Source of the DNA: Gordonia sp. PP30
Lineage (GTDB): Bacteria > Actinomycetota > Actinomycetes > Mycobacteriales > Mycobacteriaceae
Length of the DNA: 64,000 nt
Direction of reading: 5' to 3'
Assembly (NCBI RefSeq): GCF_023100845.1
Contig: NZ_CP095864.1
Coordinates: 1,240,001 to 1,304,000, forward strand
Positions 43,971 to 52,590 of this stretch are shown one piece after another. Under the pieces are notes generated by a model. The model did not search any database, was not told where the DNA came from, and saw only the letters and a program-made list of their open reading frames with translations. Each line of letters starts with the position of its first letter. Positions within the stretch are counted from its first letter, which is position 1. The translations under genes and the position numbers were made by a program.

Positions 43971-45053
43971 GTGGCATGGAACCCGGAAATTCCCTTCAAC
44001 GATCTGCCGTCTCTGCCGCCGGTCGGTCTCGATCTTGAGCCTAAGCGGGTCCTCAAGGCGACGATCGAGGCCCGGACCGCACTGGCCACGCTTGCTCAGG
44101 CCGGTCAGTTGCTGCCGAACCCCAACATCCTGATTCACGCCGTCCCGCTCCTGGAGGCGCAGGCGAGCTCTGAAATCGAGAATATCGTGACGACTGCCGA
44201 CGAGCTGTTCAAGCACGCCGATTCTGGCGGAGGTGATCACGCCACCAAGGAAGCGTTGCGGTACCGCGGCGCACTGTTCGCAGGGGTCGAGTCGATCCGG
44301 GATCGACCGCTGACCGCGGCGACCGCTGCCCGTGTCTGCTCAGAGTTGCAGGGTCGTGAGATGACGGTCAGGACGATGCACGGAACACGGATCGCCAACC
44401 CGGCAACACGCGAGGTCATCTATGCGCCACCCGAGGGCGCGGAGATCATCCGGGAGAAGCTCGCGGACTGGGAGCGCTTCGTGCACGCCGACGATGGACT
44501 CGACCCACTGGTACGCATGGCGCTCGCGCACTTTCAGTTTGAGGCGATCCATCCGTTCCACGACGGGAACGGACGCACGGGCCGTGTCATCAATATCCTG
44601 ATGCTGATCGAAGCCGGACTGCTGCGTGACCCCATCCTCTACTTGTCGCGCGCGATCATCGCACGGAAGAACGACTACTACCGCCTGCTGCGCGCGGTGA
44701 CGGCCGAGGGCGCATGGATCGACTGGATCCTGTACATGCTCGAGGTGGTGCGCGAATCGGCGACCTCGACGACGCGCAAGATCGGTTCGATTCGTTCGTG
44801 TCAGGAAGAAATCGCCGAGCGAGCCAGAGGTGCCACCCCCGGTGGACGTGACGCTCAGTTCCTTGCAGTCCTCTTCGAGCAGCCGTACTGCCGCATCAGC
44901 ACGGTCGCAGATCGGTGCGATGTCTCTCGCCAGACTGCCTCGACCTGGCTGCATGCGCTGGTGGAGGCTGGGCTTCTCAGCGCTGTGAAGGCCGGCCGGG
45001 AGGTCCTCTTCGTCAACGACGAGTTCATGGACGTGTTGACGCGCCCGGAATGA
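43971..45053 (+). CDS. Fic-family adenylyltransferase with C-terminal winged helix (solitary, class II)
   Basis: A 360-residue Fic/DOC protein. Fic proteins transfer AMP from ATP to target proteins. The active-site motif HPFHDGNGRTGR is at residues 194-205. The inhibitory helix motif SSEIEN (66-71; S-x3-E-N) is N-terminal, which marks an autoinhibited class II enzyme. The N-terminal Fic_N-type segment starts WNPEIPFNDLPSLPP. A winged-helix domain is at ~300-355 (STVADRCDVSRQTASTWLHAL). A GAAGGAG site lies 8 nt before the GTG start. No antitoxin gene adjoins, as expected for an intramolecular inhibitor. The inverted repeat upstream suits autoregulation. Confidence 0.92.
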   Translation: MAWNPEIPFNDLPSLPPVGLDLEPKRVLKATIEARTALATLAQAGQLLPNPNILIHAVPLLEAQASSEIENIVTTADELFKHADSGGGDHATKEALRYRGALFAGVESIRDRPLTAATAARVCSELQGREMTVRTMHGTRIANPATREVIYAPPEGAEIIREKLADWERFVHADDGLDPLVRMALAHFQFEAIHPFHDGNGRTGRVINILMLIEAGLLRDPILYLSRAIIARKNDYYRLLRAVTAEGAWIDWILYMLEVVRESATSTTRKIGSIRSCQEEIAERARGATPGGRDAQFLAVLFEQPYCRISTVADRCDVSRQTASTWLHALVEAGLLSAVKAGREVLFVNDEFMDVLTRPE

Positions 45054-45159
45054 ACTGGGCTTCCGCGATATCAGAACCTGCGGTGCATGCCCCACCGGTG
45101 ATCACAGCGGTGACTGTAGACGACGGGTCAGACGCCGCCGTGGCGTCGTACGCCGGCTG

Positions 45160-45786
45160 TCAGGCGTTCGACTCCGCGTCCCGGAGCGTGGACACGGTGT
45201 CCCGGACGTTGTTCGCCGAGCTCCGCAGGCTGAACGCGTCGATCACCTCGAAGACACCCACCACGACCAGCAGGATGCCGGAGACCAGGGCGAGCGTCGC
45301 GATCGACGTGAGCGGGCTGACGATCAGGATGATGCCGGCGATCACCGTGATGATCGACAGGATGATGCCGGCGACGCGGCCGGGGACGCCGGGGGAACCG
45401 GCGAACAGCGAGAGGTTCGAGAAGCCGCGGAAGATCCAGGTGATACCGATCCAGATCGCCAGCAGGGCCAGCGACGACCCGAGGTGCCGCAGGGCGATGA
45501 CGCCCAGGATCACCGAGAGGGTTCCGGACACGAACGTCAGGAGACGCCACCAGCCGTCGGCATCGGGCACACCGAACGTCGCGATGACCTGGAAGATGCC
45601 GGAGATGAGTAGGTAGATACCAAACAGGACGGCGACGACGACCAGCGTCTTACCCGGCCAGACCAGCACGATGATGCCCAGCACGATCGACGCGATACCG
45701 ATCCCGAGCAGACTCTTCCACGTGCGATCGACGATGTCGGACACGCCGCCGAGAACCGCTGCGCCCACCGGATTGTTCGTTGTCAT
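45160..45786 (-). CDS. HdeD/DUF308 family membrane protein
   Basis: A 208-residue protein with six transmembrane helices in three hairpins, the HdeD/DUF308 pattern (GIASIVLGIIVLVWPGKTL; ILGVIALRHLG; VIAGIILIVSPLTSIATLAL). HdeD is tied to acid resistance in E. coli; in actinobacteria the role is unproven. A strong GGAGGGG site precedes the ATG. It stands alone, with 106 bp of featureless DNA to the fic stop. Confidence 0.88.
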   Translation of the reverse strand: MTTNNPVGAAVLGGVSDIVDRTWKSLLGIGIASIVLGIIVLVWPGKTLVVVAVLFGIYLLISGIFQVIATFGVPDADGWWRLLTFVSGTLSVILGVIALRHLGSSLALLAIWIGITWIFRGFSNLSLFAGSPGVPGRVAGIILSIITVIAGIILIVSPLTSIATLALVSGILLVVVGVFEVIDAFSLRSSANNVRDTVSTLRDAESNA

Positions 45787-46051
45787 GGCTTCCCCTCCTG
45801 GTCAGACAGCACGGACACGGGTGTGCCGGCCGCTCATGGTGACGATATCCCCCGGGAGGCGGCGTCGCGACAGTTGAAATCACGCGGGTCCGACGGCCTG
45901 CGCGGGAGAACACGGTGGCGCGCGGCCTCGAGTTTTCGCCAGTATGTGGTTGTGGCACACGCGAGTCGAGGCAGAGGCCTTTCTGGAACCCCACCGGAGG
46001 AAGAACGGGGCGCCTCACGTGACGGGCGGTCCGTAGGACCGGACCGCGCCC

Positions 46052-47353
46052 GTGTTTGACTGGCCGCTCCTGCGGGGACCGGTTCCGAGCGTCGTGGTGA
46101 TCCTCGGCGCCGTCTCCTGCATCTACCTTCTCGCCGCCCGGGGACGGCGTGGATGGTGGTCGCGGACCGTGCCGATCGTCGTGATGATCGGCGTGATCGT
46201 CAGCGTCATCGCCGACAAGGTGATCGACCACGTCCTGTATTCCGCGTCCGTGCCCGTGGAGGTCCTGGCATGGATCGGGTTCGGCGCGGGCGCGATCGCC
46301 CTGGGCGTCGCCAGGGCATGGCGAGCGACGTGGTGGCAGCGCGGGGTCGTGGTCGTCACGGTATTGGTCGTCGTCGCCATGGCCGCGAACAGCGTCAACC
46401 GCTACTACGGCGAGTTCCCGACATTCCGCGCCGCTCTCGGGTTGCCTGCCGCCGGTGAAGTCGCCTTCAAGTCGGTGTCCGCGGTGGTCGAGCAGCCGCA
46501 GCTCCCGGTGAGTGGCCGCGCGCTGGATCAGGATTGGACTCCCACCGTCCGCCCGCCGGCGAAAGGCGTGGTGACGCAGGTCTACATCCCGGGAAAGGTA
46601 TCTCGCTTCACCGTCACCCGACGGGCCTACATCTACCTGCCGCCGGCGTACTCGGATCCGAGAAGACCGTTGCTGCCCGTGCTGGTGCTCCTGCACGGAA
46701 TCCCCGGCAGTCCGTCGGATTGGCTGACGGCCGGCGGCCTGGCGGCCACGATGGACCGGTTCGCCGCGGCCCATCGGGGACTGGCGCCGGTCGTCGTGAT
46801 GCCCGACGCCACCGGGTCGTTGCTCGGTGATCCGATGTGTATGGATTCCCGGCTGGGCAACAGTGCGAGCTACCTGGCCGTGGACGTCCCGATGTGGATC
46901 CGCCGCCATCTGCAAGTGGACGACGATAGTCGCCGGTGGGCCATCGCCGGACTCTCCTATGGCGGCACCTGCGCGTGGCAGCTCGCACTCCGCAGGCCGG
47001 CCACGTATCCGACGTTCATCGACCTGTCGGGGGAGGTCGAGCCGTCACTCGCTACCCGGGCGCAGACGATCCGGGTCGCGTTCAACGGAAACGCGGCCGC
47101 CTACACCAGGGCCACTCCGCTCCACATGCTGGCCGCCGCGCCGCATCCGTCGGTGGCGGGAATCATCGGGCTGGGCCGAGCCGACACCACCTTCGGTCCG
47201 CAGCAGCGGCTGGTGTACGCGGCCTGTCGGCATGCGGGTATCGACGTTCGTCTGCTTGTGCTTCCGGGCGCGCACACCTGGCAGGTGTGGAGCGTCGGGC
47301 TCCGGAGGAGTCTTCCCTGGTTGGCGTATCGACTGGGCATCACCGCACCGTGA
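46052..47353 (+). CDS. Membrane-anchored alpha/beta-hydrolase esterase
   Basis: A 433-residue protein. Four N-terminal transmembrane helices (~residues 8-30, 42-62, 68-86, 96-116) precede an extracytoplasmic esterase-D/antigen-85-like domain. The oxyanion region is VLVLLHGIPGSPSDWL. The nucleophile is Ser in AGLSYGGTCAWQ, and the catalytic His is in LPGAHTWQVW. Related proteins act on cell-wall lipids or esters in mycolic-acid bacteria. The GTG start at 46052 lacks an obvious ribosome site and is tentative. It appears monocistronic. Confidence 0.82.
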   Translation: MFDWPLLRGPVPSVVVILGAVSCIYLLAARGRRGWWSRTVPIVVMIGVIVSVIADKVIDHVLYSASVPVEVLAWIGFGAGAIALGVARAWRATWWQRGVVVVTVLVVVAMAANSVNRYYGEFPTFRAALGLPAAGEVAFKSVSAVVEQPQLPVSGRALDQDWTPTVRPPAKGVVTQVYIPGKVSRFTVTRRAYIYLPPAYSDPRRPLLPVLVLLHGIPGSPSDWLTAGGLAATMDRFAAAHRGLAPVVVMPDATGSLLGDPMCMDSRLGNSASYLAVDVPMWIRRHLQVDDDSRRWAIAGLSYGGTCAWQLALRRPATYPTFIDLSGEVEPSLATRAQTIRVAFNGNAAAYTRATPLHMLAAAPHPSVAGIIGLGRADTTFGPQQRLVYAACRHAGIDVRLLVLPGAHTWQVWSVGLRRSLPWLAYRLGITAP

Positions 47354-47420
47354 CCGGGCGGACGAACCCGGGAAAGTCGTCTCGTGACCCGGCACATCTC
47401 GGCGCGCGCCGTCGTCTGGT

Positions 47421-48152
47421 TCAGCCCCGCAGATCCCGGGCGATCCACTCCGCCACGGGCTCTCCGCCTGCCAGATGGTCCACGACCAGCCGTTCGACCC
47501 GATCGGGCCGCATGCCCGAATACCAGGTGCCGTCCGGGTAGACCGCCATCACCGGGGCGAGGGCGCAGGGGAACAGACAGCCGGTGACGGTCGTCAGGAC
47601 GTCGTCGTCGCCGAGCCCGCGATCGGCCAGCGCCCTGCTGAGCGTCGCGGCGGATTCGCGGGCGCCCTCGACGCTGCATCGGGGTCCGCGGCAGACCAGC
47701 ACGTGACGGGTGAAGGCGGGGACCTGCTCCCAGGCCGGCGAGAGGATCGGTGCGGTGGTGGTCCGGGCCGGCGTGCCGCCGTCGTCGATCGCCCGCTCGA
47801 GCAGTCCGGCGAAGCCGTCGTGGTCGGTGAGCAGGGGAGCGACGCGCACCTGCGGCGTCGGTGTTCCGGCAGGCCGGGTGCGCAGCCAATGTCCGACGAT
47901 CCGCGCGATCCACGAGTCCTGCTTGGCGTCGCCGAGGGTCTGCCCGCTGATCAGCAGCACCGCCCGTGCCCCGGCGCCGGTGGCGTCGTCGAGCGCTTCG
48001 GTGATCGTCGTGTCCGATCCGCCGAGCACCGCGACGCGGAACTCGATGTCCGGCCGGGCGGCGCGGAGCCGGCCGAGTGCGGTGGTCAGCGCGCGGGCCG
48101 GGGCGTCGCCGCGGTCGGTGGGGGCGGTGACGATCACCCAGTCGGCCGTCAT
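47421..48152 (-). CDS. CbiX-like and (2Fe-2S) ferredoxin-like two-domain protein
   Basis: A 243-residue protein. Residues ~1-140 resemble a CbiX/SirB-type chelatase fold (DWVIVTAPTDRGDAPARALT; ALDDATGAGARAVLLIS), though the metal-binding histidines are not clear. Residues ~150-225 form a thioredoxin-like [2Fe-2S] ferredoxin with C-x4-C (LVCRGPRCSVEGA) and C-x3-C (GCLFPCALAPVMAVYPDG). It is last in an operon with a B12-type ABC importer behind a cobalamin riboswitch and overlaps the ATPase gene by 4 nt. A role in cobalt or corrinoid handling is an inference from this context. Confidence 0.78.
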   Translation of the reverse strand: MTADWVIVTAPTDRGDAPARALTTALGRLRAARPDIEFRVAVLGGSDTTITEALDDATGAGARAVLLISGQTLGDAKQDSWIARIVGHWLRTRPAGTPTPQVRVAPLLTDHDGFAGLLERAIDDGGTPARTTTAPILSPAWEQVPAFTRHVLVCRGPRCSVEGARESAATLSRALADRGLGDDDVLTTVTGCLFPCALAPVMAVYPDGTWYSGMRPDRVERLVVDHLAGGEPVAEWIARDLRG

Positions 48153-48961
48153 CGCGTTCCCCGGCCGGGGCCGCCGATGGTCCCGCACAGCACGACCATC
48201 GGCGCGCCGGTGCGCGGATGCGGCGTGATCTCGACGTCGAGCCGGTACACGTCGGCCAGCAGCTCGCGGGTCAGGACCTGCGCGGGCGGCCCCTCGGTGA
48301 CCAGCAGGCCGTCGTCGAGCACGATCAGATGGTCGCAGTACATGGCCGCCAGCTGCAGGTCGTGCAGGGCGGCGACGGTGGTGATCGGCAGCGAGCGCAG
48401 CAGGGTCAGCACGTCCAGTGAGGCGGACGTGTCGAGGTGATTGGTGGGCTCGTCGAGCAGCAGGACTCTCGGTTGCTGCACCAGGGCGCGGGCGATCTGC
48501 GTCTTCTGGCGTTCGCCGCCCGACAACGACTGCCACGTGCGGGTGCGCAGTTCCTCGATACCCAGCGTGGCGAGGGCGTCGTCGACCAGCTCTCGCGTGT
48601 CGACCCGCCGGAATCGGCTCCCGGCGTGCGGAATGGTGCCCAGATCGACCACCTGCTCGACGGTCAGCTCGGTCTCGGTGGCCGAATGCTGTTCCACGGC
48701 GGCCACGACGCGTGCGAGCTCGCGGTGCGGATAGCTGCGCACCGGCCGGTCGCCGAGGAGCACCCGGCCGGTGTCCGGACGCGTCCAGCGGGCGATGGTC
48801 GAGAGCAGGGTGGTCTTGCCCGACCCGTTCGGCCCGATGAGCCCGGTGAACCCGCCGGCCGGCGCGGTGGCGGTGATCCCGGTCAGCAGCCGGGCCTCGC
48901 CGACGGCGTACCCGACGTCCTCGAGGCGGATCGACAGCGCCGGCGACGTCGTCCCGGTCAT
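48149..48961 (-). CDS. ABC importer ATP-binding protein, FecE/BtuD-type
   Basis: A 270-residue ABC ATPase of the iron-siderophore/cobalamin class: Walker A GPNGSGKTTLLSTI, Q-loop AVVAAVEQHSATETE, signature LSGGERQKTQIA, Walker B VLLLDEPTNHLD and H-loop AALHDLQLA. It pairs with the FecCD-like permease upstream (4-nt ATGA overlap) and the binding protein. The riboswitch upstream of the operon marks the cargo as a corrinoid or a precursor rather than a siderophore. Confidence 0.93.
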   Translation of the reverse strand: MTGTTSPALSIRLEDVGYAVGEARLLTGITATAPAGGFTGLIGPNGSGKTTLLSTIARWTRPDTGRVLLGDRPVRSYPHRELARVVAAVEQHSATETELTVEQVVDLGTIPHAGSRFRRVDTRELVDDALATLGIEELRTRTWQSLSGGERQKTQIARALVQQPRVLLLDEPTNHLDTSASLDVLTLLRSLPITTVAALHDLQLAAMYCDHLIVLDDGLLVTEGPPAQVLTRELLADVYRLDVEITPHPRTGAPMVVLCGTIGGPGRGTR

Positions 48962-49965
48962 GCGGCCGCCCCGTGCCGTCGCAGAATCCAGACGAACGCC
49001 GGGACACCGATGATCGCGGTGACCAGGCCGAGCGGCAACTCCTGCTGATTCAGGATGCTGCGGGCCAGGATGTCGGTCCACACCAGAAGCAGAGCGCCGA
49101 GCAGCGCCGTGACCGGCAGCATCCGCCGGTGCAGCGGCCCGATGATCAGGCGGGCGACGTGCGGCACCACCAGCCCGACGAAGCCGATGATGCCGGAGTT
49201 CGCGACGATCACCGCGGTGCACAGCGAGACGGCGATGTACAGCGTCCAGCGGGTCGCGGTGACGGAGATGCCGAGGCTCGACGCGGCGCGGTCGCCGAAT
49301 GCGAAGGCGTCGAGCGTGCGCGCGTACGACCAGACGACGCCGAGCGTGAGGATCACCATGACGGTGACCAGCGTGGTCGACGGCCAGCGGGCACCGGCCA
49401 CCGAGCCGAGCGTCCACCGCAGGACCGCGGCGGCCGCGTGCGGATCGCTGAAATAGACGAGCGCCGACGAGATCGCGGCGCCGCCCTGTGCGACGGCGAC
49501 GCCGGCCAGGATCAGCCGGTTGGGCAGCAACGCCCCCGTCCGGGTGGTCGCGATCGCGAAGACCAGAGCCAGGGCGCCGAGCGCGCCGACGAACGCGGCG
49601 ACACCGACCGGGCCGAGGCCGGCCCCCACCCCGACGCCGAGCCCGGTCACCAGGACCAGGACCGCGCCGACCGATGCCCCGGACGACATGCCCAGCAGGT
49701 ACGGGTCGGCCAGGACGTTCCCGGTCAGCGACTGCAGGACGGCGCCGGCGACGGCCAAGCCGGCGCCGGCCGCGGCGGCGGTCACCACGCGCGGCATCCG
49801 CAGATCGACGACGATGTACTCGTTCCCCGCGCCGACACCGGTGTGGAACCCGAGGCGTGCGCCGACCGCCGCCGCGACGTCGCCGAGGCTGAGTCCGACC
49901 GAACCGATCACCACGCCGGCGCCGATGCTCAGCGCGACCAGCACGACGAGCACCGCCACCAGCAT
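48958..49965 (-). CDS. ABC importer permease, FecCD/BtuC-type
   Basis: A 335-residue permease with about ten helices. BtuC/FecD hallmarks are LRMPRVVTAAAAGAGLAVAG, GNVLADPYLLGMSSGAS and FVGLVVPHVARLIIGPLHRR near the end. The start is uncertain. The first in-frame ATG (49963-49965) lies just before the first helix and has no good ribosome site. The frame is open further upstream and overlaps the binding-protein stop, so a non-ATG start around 50020 is possible. Length as called is normal for the family. Confidence 0.88.
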   Translation of the reverse strand: MLVAVLVVLVALSIGAGVVIGSVGLSLGDVAAAVGARLGFHTGVGAGNEYIVVDLRMPRVVTAAAAGAGLAVAGAVLQSLTGNVLADPYLLGMSSGASVGAVLVLVTGLGVGVGAGLGPVGVAAFVGALGALALVFAIATTRTGALLPNRLILAGVAVAQGGAAISSALVYFSDPHAAAAVLRWTLGSVAGARWPSTTLVTVMVILTLGVVWSYARTLDAFAFGDRAASSLGISVTATRWTLYIAVSLCTAVIVANSGIIGFVGLVVPHVARLIIGPLHRRMLPVTALLGALLLVWTDILARSILNQQELPLGLVTAIIGVPAFVWILRRHGAAA

Positions 49966-50018
49966 CGGAAAGGTGACGCGCGATCGGCGCGGCGCGGCCG
50001 GTGCGCCGGTGGTCCGGG

Positions 50019-50987
50019 TCAGCGCTTCGCCAGCGCGTCGGACAGCGTCACAGCACCGTCGATGGTGCGCGCCCCCGGCGTCGACTCGGAGAACGGGATG
50101 ACGATGTACGACTTGTTCTTCACGGCCTTCAGGCCCGCTAGCGCCGGGTCGCTCTCCAAGAACTGCCGCTTGGCGTCGGCGCGGGAGAAGTTGGCGTCGA
50201 TCAGCACGATGACGTCCGGGTCGGCCTTGATGACCTGCTCCCAGCTGGTGTCGGCCCAGTTGCCGTCCAGGTCCGCGAAGACATTCGTGGCGCCCACCGC
50301 GTCCATGATGAGTTGCGGTCCACCGCTCTTCGCGCCGACCGAGGGGGTATCGGTGGCGTCGTCCCACCACATGATCGTGGTGCCCTTGCCCGCGTCCTTC
50401 TTCTTGAGCTCGGCGAGGGTGTCGCGCATCTTCTTGTTCACGCCGTCGGCGGCGTCGGTGCGGCCGAAGAGCTTGCCGTAGTCGGACACCTCACCGGCGA
50501 TCGCATCCCACGACGACGCCGCGCGGTCGGCCTTGTTCTCGCAGCCGAAGGGCGAGACATAGGTCGCGATGTCCAGCTTCGCCAGCTCCTCGCGCGTGCC
50601 GATGCCCTTGTCAGCGAACGCCGAACCGTACGACGCGGCCACGAGATCGGGCTTCTTGCTGATCACGGTCTCCAGGTCGGGGTACTTGGGGGCGATGACC
50701 GGGATCTTGTCGTAGGCGGCCTTGAACTGCGGGGCGATCTCGTCGTCCAGGTAGGCCGTGCCGATCATGTCGTTCTCGGCGCCGATCGCGAGCGCCGACT
50801 CGGTCGCGCCCTGGTTGACGGTGATCGCGCGGGTGGCCGGGGCCTTCAGCGTGACGGTGTGACCGCAGTTCTTCAGGGTGATCGCGCCGTCGGTGGCCTT
50901 GTCGTCGGTGCTGCTGCCGCAGGCGGCGAGCGTGAGGGTGAGCGCGGCGGCGGTGCATGCGGCCGCGACGGTGGTGAGGGTGCGCAA
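50019..50987 (-). CDS. ABC importer substrate-binding lipoprotein, BtuF-like
   Basis: A 322-residue periplasmic-type binding protein with a lipoprotein signal (LTLTLAACGSS, Cys ~23). The class III fold follows (ITVNQGATESALAIGAENDMIG; PDLETVISKKPDLVAAS; the long bridging helix; KADPDVIVLIDANF). The start is a TTG at 50985-50987, preceded by GGAAGGCGGG. It is the first gene after the cobalamin riboswitch, so the ribosome site is likely sequestered when B12 is plentiful. Cargo: cobalamin, cobinamide or another corrinoid. Confidence 0.9.
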   Translation of the reverse strand: MRTLTTVAAACTAAALTLTLAACGSSTDDKATDGAITLKNCGHTVTLKAPATRAITVNQGATESALAIGAENDMIGTAYLDDEIAPQFKAAYDKIPVIAPKYPDLETVISKKPDLVAASYGSAFADKGIGTREELAKLDIATYVSPFGCENKADRAASSWDAIAGEVSDYGKLFGRTDAADGVNKKMRDTLAELKKKDAGKGTTIMWWDDATDTPSVGAKSGGPQLIMDAVGATNVFADLDGNWADTSWEQVIKADPDVIVLIDANFSRADAKRQFLESDPALAGLKAVKNKSYIVIPFSESTPGARTIDGAVTLSDALAKR

Positions 50988-51004
50988 AGCGACCCGCCTT
51001 CCAT

Positions 51005-51210
51005 ATCTCGTGGAATCGGTTCACGTCGCGGCCGGTCTCCTGGCTACGCAGGGTCTACCGGGAACCACACCTTCCCGGGCGCTGAGCGCCCAGTGGCTGG
51101 GGACATACCCCGTCGTGGTACCCGGACCTGCTCACAGTGGCGAGAACCGCGCCGGCACTTCACCGGACTTCCCGAACACCGCGACGTCGCCTGCATGGTA
51201 GCGCGCGAAC
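51005..51210 (-). promoter_or_regulatory. Cobalamin (AdoCbl) riboswitch
   Basis: On the minus strand the two diagnostic parts are present in the right order. A GCCACTGTGAGCAGG block (complement of 51127-51141) preceded by CCGGTGAAG comes first. The B12 box AGCCAGGAGACC (complement of 51033-51044) follows about 90 nt downstream. GC-rich pairing stems lie between them (GGGCGCTCAGCGCCC). The ribosome site and TTG start of the binding-protein gene follow 45 nt after the box, which suits translational control. End points are approximate. Confidence 0.92.
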
Positions 51211-51291
51211 GGTGGGACGCTATCGGACAGGTACACAGGTACTTCTGTCGATGATCACCGGCGACCGGGTCCATCGTGGGAACATTCCTTG

Positions 51292-52590
51292 ATGAGGTCA
51301 CCGCGTGCCGGCATGCATGGCACGGTTCGTCATCGTGTCGGTGCAGTGCTGGCGATCGTCCTCCTCGCCGTCGTCGGGCCGGGGTGGCGATCGGCTCCGG
51401 TCTCGGCGGCACCACCGATCCCGCCGCCCTCGGCGGACCCGTTCTACCGATACGACGGTCTGCTCGGCGCCTATGCACCCGGCGCGGTGCTCCGGACCCG
51501 GTCGGTGCCCTTCGGCTACCGCGGGGCGACGGCGCCGATCCGCAGCTCCCAGGTGCTGTACAGGACCACCGATCAACAGGGGCGGCCGACGTCGACAGTC
51601 GCGACGATCCTTCAGCCCCCGGTCACCGGACCGCCGAAGCTGCTGTCGTATCACATGGCCTACGATGCGCTCGGGCCGCAATGCGACCCGTCGTACACGC
51701 TCACCGGCGCGGGTTCCCCCGGCGCGGCCGGAACCCTGGAACAGGGTGTGATCAGCGGATATCTCTCCCAGGGGTACACGGTGGTGGTGCCCGACTACGA
51801 GGGCCCCGATCTGCAGTGGACCATCGGGCGGGAGGCCGGATACGCCGCGCTCGACGGGGTCCGCGCGACGCAGAAGATCCTGCGGCTGCCGACGACCACG
51901 CCGGTCGCCATGGCCGGATACTCCGGCGGTTCGGTGCCGACGCAGTGGGGCGCGGAGGTGGCGCCGTCATACGCCCCGGAGATCCGGCTCATCGCCGCTG
52001 CGGCGGGCGGACTTCCGGTCAACCTCGCGCACAACCTGCCCTACGTCAGCGGAAGCAAGGACTGGGCGGGAGTGATCCCGGCGCTGATCGTCGCCTATCG
52101 GCGCGCGTACTCGCTGGACACCGATGCGTTCCTGTCCGCACGGGGCAAGAAGATCGTCAAGACGGTGTCGTCGCAGTGCATCAACGCCTTCGCCGCGAAA
52201 TATCCGGGGCTGACCGACGCGGACATGGTACGACCGCCCTACCGTTCGCTGCTCGACGTGCCGGGTGTCGTGCGGGCGATCAACGACAACATCATGGGCA
52301 CATCCGGTACCCCGCGCATACCGATGCTCCTCGGCGTCGGTGACGTCGACGGCACCGGTGACGGGGTGATGATCACCCGCGACGTCGAGAGTCTCGCGTA
52401 CTCGTACTGCCGCCGCGGTGTGCGGGTGTCGTACGCGCAGTTCACCGGCAAGGCGCATGGAGAGGCGTTCATTCCCTTCCAGGAGCAGACCGCGCGCTTC
52501 CTCACCGACCGCTTCGCAAGGAGGCCGACGGCCTCGAACTGCGCCACGCTGAGACCCGGTGGCGGCCTCAGCCCGACCTCGGTGCCGTGA
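51292..52590 (+). CDS. Secreted lipase (secretory lipase family)
   Basis: A 432-residue protein with a signal peptide (VGAVLAIVLLAVVG, cleaved near APVSAAPP). An alpha/beta hydrolase domain of the secretory lipase (LIP) family follows. The nucleophile is Ser in AGYSGGSVPTQWGAE, the acid is in GVGDVDGTGDGV and the His is in FTGKAHGEAFIPFQ. Conserved cysteines (GPQCDPSYT; SYCRRG) probably form a disulfide. Starts at TTG 51289, ATG 51292 or ATG 51313 all keep the signal peptide. It overlaps the next hydrolase by 4 nt, so the two are coupled. Confidence 0.87.
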   Translation: MRSPRAGMHGTVRHRVGAVLAIVLLAVVGPGWRSAPVSAAPPIPPPSADPFYRYDGLLGAYAPGAVLRTRSVPFGYRGATAPIRSSQVLYRTTDQQGRPTSTVATILQPPVTGPPKLLSYHMAYDALGPQCDPSYTLTGAGSPGAAGTLEQGVISGYLSQGYTVVVPDYEGPDLQWTIGREAGYAALDGVRATQKILRLPTTTPVAMAGYSGGSVPTQWGAEVAPSYAPEIRLIAAAAGGLPVNLAHNLPYVSGSKDWAGVIPALIVAYRRAYSLDTDAFLSARGKKIVKTVSSQCINAFAAKYPGLTDADMVRPPYRSLLDVPGVVRAINDNIMGTSGTPRIPMLLGVGDVDGTGDGVMITRDVESLAYSYCRRGVRVSYAQFTGKAHGEAFIPFQEQTARFLTDRFARRPTASNCATLRPGGGLSPTSVP

